DNA from: CAYZEZ01 sp964477295
Lineage (GTDB): Bacteria; Bacteroidota; Bacteroidia; Bacteroidales; SM23-62
NCBI GenBank assembly: GCA_964477295.1
Contig: CAYZEZ010000074.1
Location: forward strand, 1-18,002
Direction: 5' to 3'
DNA: 18,002 nt
Position numbers and translations under genes: made by a program. This document shows positions 14,629-18,002 of this stretch, piece after piece. The notes beneath the pieces were generated by a model, which was given only the letters and a program-made list of their open reading frames with translations, did no database searches and was not told the DNA's origin. Each line of letters opens with the position of its first letter. Position 1 is the stretch's first letter.

Positions 14629-17094
14629 TTGCCTGCCAATAAAACATATGCTGAAGTCATACTACCTGTTCCGGTACCAGGTACCTTCACCTATGCTATC
14701 CCTGAACAGATTCAGGATCTGGTTGCGACCGGGATCCGGGTATTGGTACCGTTCGGGACCAGGAAATACTCGGGAATTGTTTATCGACTGGTCGAAGAGC
14801 CGCCAGGTAATATAGTGATCAGGTCAATTGAATCGCTGCTGGAAACATTTCCTGTTGTCAATTCGCGCCAGATAAAATTCTGGGAATGGCTTTCTGATTA
14901 TTACCTGTGCCATCTTGGGGAAGTCTACAATGCTGCATTGCCGTCCGGCTTAAAGCTGGAAAGCGAAACCTGGATAAGGATTCAACGGGAATTCCTGCAT
15001 AGCGATCATTTAACCGAGGAGGAGGAAATTATATTCAATACTGTCAAGTCTTGCCGTGAGATCCGGCTTAAGGATTATAAGAAAACAGCCACCTTGCGAA
15101 AAAAACTAAAAACCATTCAATCCCTGGTTAACAAAGGAATACTGGTCACCGAAGAGAGAACCCCTCAGAAATTTAAGCCAAAAACGGTAGAATTTGTTTC
15201 AATAAGCAGTGATATTGATGATGATAAACTAACCGGAATACTCGATAAATTAAACAAAGCGCCAAAACAGCAACAACTCCTGTTGTCCCTGCTCAACCTG
15301 ATGCATGAAGAAGACGGGATGCAAAAGGAAATCCCTAAAAGAAGAATAAGGAAACTGAAAGGTTTTAGCGATAACTCTTTCCGGTCGCTCCGGGAGAAGG
15401 GAGTTATCAGCACAAGTTTTCGCGAGGTATCGAGACTATATCAGGATGAGGGCGAAGTATTACCACCGAAGCCACTCACCCCTGCACAGCAAAAGGCCCT
15501 GGATCAGATCAGGGCCCAATTCAACGGGAAGGAAGCTGTTTTGTTGCAGGGAGTCACATCCAGTGGTAAAACGGAAATATATTTTCATCTGATAAAGGAA
15601 CAGCTCGATCAGGGGAAGCAGGTCCTCTACCTGATGCCTGAAATTGTCCTGACAACACAGATCATTACCCGGCTCAGGGAAATATTCGGAAGTGTTGTAG
15701 GCATTTATCACTCCAGGTATACTGATGCGGAACGGGTGGAAACATATATGGATTTGATTAATGAGGAGGATCAGGAGATCAGCATTGTGCTGGGTGCACG
15801 TTCGGCCATTTTTCTGCCATTCAGCAAACTGGGTCTGATCATTGTGGATGAGGAGCATGAAAATACCTACAAGCAATATGAGCCGTCGCCAAGGTATCAG
15901 GCGAGAGATGCAGCCCATATACTGGCAAGGATTCACGGGGCGAAAATTTTACATGGATCAGCAACTCCTTCCCTGGAGAGTTATTATAATGCACATACTG
16001 AAAAATATGGATTGGTAAAACTCGAAGAGAGGTACACCAGGGTGAAAATGCCGGAAATTAAGGTTGCTGACCTCTCGGAACAGTACAGGAAAAAATTGAT
16101 GAAATCTCATTTTTCGTCCATACTGATGGAAGAGATTAAGAGTAACCTCGAAAATAAGCAGCAGATCATATTGTTTCAGAACCGCAGGGGCTTTTCGCTT
16201 TACCTCGAGTGCGAATCATGTGGATGGATTCCGTACTGCAGATCCTGTGATGTCAGCCTTACCTACCATAAATCGAATAACAGGCTGGTCTGTCATTATT
16301 GCGGATATTCCACCCATTTGCCGGGGTCATGTCCCGATTGCCATCAATCTGCACTGAAAACCAAGGGATTCGGAACAGAAAAGGTGGAAGATGAAATAAA
16401 CATATTTTTCCCGGAAGCAAGGGTTAAGCGCTTTGATCTTGATACCGCCAGGACAAAGCAACAATATGAGCAGATCATAGCCAATTTTGAAACAGGTGCT
16501 ATCGATATTTTAATCGGGACGCAGATTATTTCCAAAGGGATGGATTTTGGAAATGTGAACCTGGTGGGTATTTTAAATGCCGATAACCTGTTGAATTTTC
16601 CGGATTTCAGGGCACAGGAGAGAAGTTTTCAGCTGATCGCCCAGGTTTCAGGCCGGGCCGGCAGGAGGGAGAAGCAGGGCCGGGTGATCATTCAGTCGTT
16701 TGATCCCGCAAATGAGGTCATCCGGCATATCAAAAACAACGATTTTGAATCGGTTTACAACACCTTGCTTTCAGAAAGAAAAGAATTCAATTATCCGCCT
16801 TATTACCGTTTGATCAGGATTTCTTTCAGGCACAGGAGATCGGGATCACTGATCCATGGTTCAGACCAGGTGGTGCAACAGTTAAGGAAAGTTGGAGGGG
16901 TGGAGGTGCTGGGACCCCAATCCCCGATGGTGGGCAGGATAAAGAACTTTTTACTGCGGGATGTATTACTCAAGATCCCGAAAACAACCAACCTTTCGGG
17001 AACAAAAAATAAGATCAAGGCAATTGTAGACGATGCCATCTCAAGCAGAAGAAATCCTGGCTTGCAAATCGTTATCGATGTTGATCCTTATTGA
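14629..17094 (+). CDS. priA: Primosomal protein N', replication restart helicase PriA
   Basis: PriA binds stalled forks and D-loops and reloads the replicative helicase. The 821-residue protein has the N-terminal 3'-DNA-end domain (EVILPVPVPGTFTYAIP), Walker A GVTSSGKT (308-315), the DEEH box (407-410) and HGSATPSLE (442-450). Eight cysteines for two zinc ions follow (528, 531, 537, 540, 555, 558, 568, 571), then GTQIISKG (630-637) and QVSGRAGR (672-679). The start is TTG at 14629: an in-frame stop lies at 14599 with no ATG between, and the next in-frame ATG would remove over 200 residues. The stop TGA directly abuts that of the convergent downstream gene. Confidence 0.95.
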   Translation: MPANKTYAEVILPVPVPGTFTYAIPEQIQDLVATGIRVLVPFGTRKYSGIVYRLVEEPPGNIVIRSIESLLETFPVVNSRQIKFWEWLSDYYLCHLGEVYNAALPSGLKLESETWIRIQREFLHSDHLTEEEEIIFNTVKSCREIRLKDYKKTATLRKKLKTIQSLVNKGILVTEERTPQKFKPKTVEFVSISSDIDDDKLTGILDKLNKAPKQQQLLLSLLNLMHEEDGMQKEIPKRRIRKLKGFSDNSFRSLREKGVISTSFREVSRLYQDEGEVLPPKPLTPAQQKALDQIRAQFNGKEAVLLQGVTSSGKTEIYFHLIKEQLDQGKQVLYLMPEIVLTTQIITRLREIFGSVVGIYHSRYTDAERVETYMDLINEEDQEISIVLGARSAIFLPFSKLGLIIVDEEHENTYKQYEPSPRYQARDAAHILARIHGAKILHGSATPSLESYYNAHTEKYGLVKLEERYTRVKMPEIKVADLSEQYRKKLMKSHFSSILMEEIKSNLENKQQIILFQNRRGFSLYLECESCGWIPYCRSCDVSLTYHKSNNRLVCHYCGYSTHLPGSCPDCHQSALKTKGFGTEKVEDEINIFFPEARVKRFDLDTARTKQQYEQIIANFETGAIDILIGTQIISKGMDFGNVNLVGILNADNLLNFPDFRAQERSFQLIAQVSGRAGRREKQGRVIIQSFDPANEVIRHIKNNDFESVYNTLLSERKEFNYPPYYRLIRISFRHRRSGSLIHGSDQVVQQLRKVGGVEVLGPQSPMVGRIKNFLLRDVLLKIPKTTNLSGTKNKIKAIVDDAISSRRNPGLQIVIDVDPY

Positions 17095-18002
17095 TCAATA
17101 GCATTCTGATTGTTGATAAAGGTTTGCAGTCATGTTTCTGATCCTTATGCGGCCATATTCATTATTCCAGAAATATGATTTGATATGGACAATGGAATCC
17201 TGAAAGTGCCTTGTGTTAATTTTAACACTGTGTTTTATTGTATACTTTTCTGCATTGGTTTCAGGATCAGCTAGGCTAAACGATTTCCAGTATAAGGTAC
17301 TATTCGCATCATTAATTATCTGGATGACACCCATTGGAAGTGAAAATTCAGGATCATACTCCGAGGTACATGAAAAATCAAAATATAATTCCCGGTGACC
17401 CGACAGGGTAACGGTTGCGGCGATAGCAACAAATTCAATGGAGTCTGAAATGTCTGTTAATTCCCTCTTCGCCGAAAATAGTTGACTATAACATAAGTCC
17501 CGGAAGTAAATTGAATCGGGAATCAACCTGTCATTCATACAAGCCCATAAATTTACCCTGACAAATGCATCCAGGTTACCTGACATATTTATCAATTTAT
17601 CAGGATCGTTAATATCATTTAAATTCAGGTCAGCATCTACCTGGTAAATTCTGTTTCCCCGAGATAAGAAATAACCATTTTCAAGATAATCGATAATTTC
17701 CCTGTTGTCGTTCATGAAGGGTATAGGGTGTAGATTTCTAAATTTTTTCACTGTATCCAGACAATATCCCAAATTAATGTATGTATCTGGTATGGATAAC
17801 TTATAATTATCTCTTAAAAAGGCCAGGATTGTTGGATAAATATCCAGGTGACTTCCAACAGAATGGATTCTTTTAGATTTTTTCAACAGGGGAGAATAAA
17901 TGATTAACGGAACATGGTAGCGCTTGATGGAGTTGGCAATTGGTATTTCCGTCATAGGATGATCGCCGGTAATTAAGAAAATAGTATTATTAACATATCT
18001 AA
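17095..18002 (-). CDS. Sulfatase / LTA synthase-like alkaline-phosphatase superfamily protein, 5'-truncated
   Basis: The frame is open to the right edge, so about 301 C-terminal residues are visible and the methionine at 17955 is internal. The first residues read TIFLITGDHPMTEIP; the Asp-His pair (codons 17959-17964) matches metal ligands of sulfatases and of the lipoteichoic acid synthase / phosphoethanolamine transferase group. The core continues with YHVPLIIYSPLL and GSHLDIYPTILAFL, whose His is another expected metal ligand. After about residue 130 comes a strand-rich domain of unknown role ending in SECY. Family members are usually inner-membrane enzymes with N-terminal helices, outside this window. 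Exact substrate is unknown. The gene converges on priA with no spacer. Confidence 0.75.
   Translation of the reverse strand, partial: RYVNNTIFLITGDHPMTEIPIANSIKRYHVPLIIYSPLLKKSKRIHSVGSHLDIYPTILAFLRDNYKLSIPDTYINLGYCLDTVKKFRNLHPIPFMNDNREIIDYLENGYFLSRGNRIYQVDADLNLNDINDPDKLINMSGNLDAFVRVNLWACMNDRLIPDSIYFRDLCYSQLFSAKRELTDISDSIEFVAIAATVTLSGHRELYFDFSCTSEYDPEFSLPMGVIQIINDANSTLYWKSFSLADPETNAEKYTIKHSVKINTRHFQDSIVHIKSYFWNNEYGRIRIRNMTANLYQQSECY

Noticed and set aside
1..18002. tRNA, rRNA, transposase, phage or toxin-antitoxin genes
   Set aside because: None was recognised by reading; a covariance-model scan was not possible here.

Overview
The window reads as a scaffold from a Bacteroidota (Bacteroidetes) genome, probably a Bacteroidales-like or related anaerobe assembled from a metagenome. 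Four things support this. Candidate promoters fit the phylum's TTTG / TAnnTTTG pattern. A porQ gene of the type IX secretion system is present. A lipoprotein of a type I associate with this phylum is present. The trp genes run E-G-D-C-F-B-A. Gene starts are AT-rich with few Shine-Dalgarno sites. A run of exactly 100 N flanked by identical 55-base copies marks an assembly join.

Layout. Positions 1-1652 hold the end of clpP and all of clpX, the peptidase and unfoldase of the ClpXP protease. Positions 1653-1846 form a trp leader region: a promoter, a 20-residue leader peptide with three consecutive Trp codons, and a strong terminator hairpin 12 bases before trpE. Positions 1847-8477 hold a complete tryptophan operon, trpEGDCFBA. 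Most junctions overlap by 4-14 bases. The exception is trpG-trpD, which contains an inverted array of 7-base repeats and the assembly gap. Two tandem hairpins at 8484-8545 separate trpA from a convergent lipoprotein gene (8555-9469, minus). A divergent intergenic region leads to an EamA-family transporter (9688-10611). Next come porQ, cmk, ispH and pfkA (10694-14418), a 139-base palindromic repeat element, and priA (14629-17094). The priA stop directly abuts the stop of a convergent sulfatase / LTA-synthase-like gene that runs off the right edge.

How the genes work together. The seven trp genes encode every step from chorismate to tryptophan. TrpE keeps the LLESS motif of the Trp feedback site, so the pathway appears controlled at two levels: enzyme inhibition and transcription attenuation. 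The leader can fold in mutually exclusive ways by inspection: 1:2 (1723-1734 with 1779-1790), 2:3 (1763-1780 with 1805-1820) and 3:4 (1801-1813 with 1819-1831). This is the layout of a ribosome-mediated attenuator, and it is the most notable finding here. The remaining genes are mostly housekeeping (proteolysis, CMP kinase, isoprenoid synthesis, glycolysis, replication restart), plus cell-surface functions typical of the phylum.

No tRNA, rRNA, CRISPR array, insertion sequence or phage gene was recognised.
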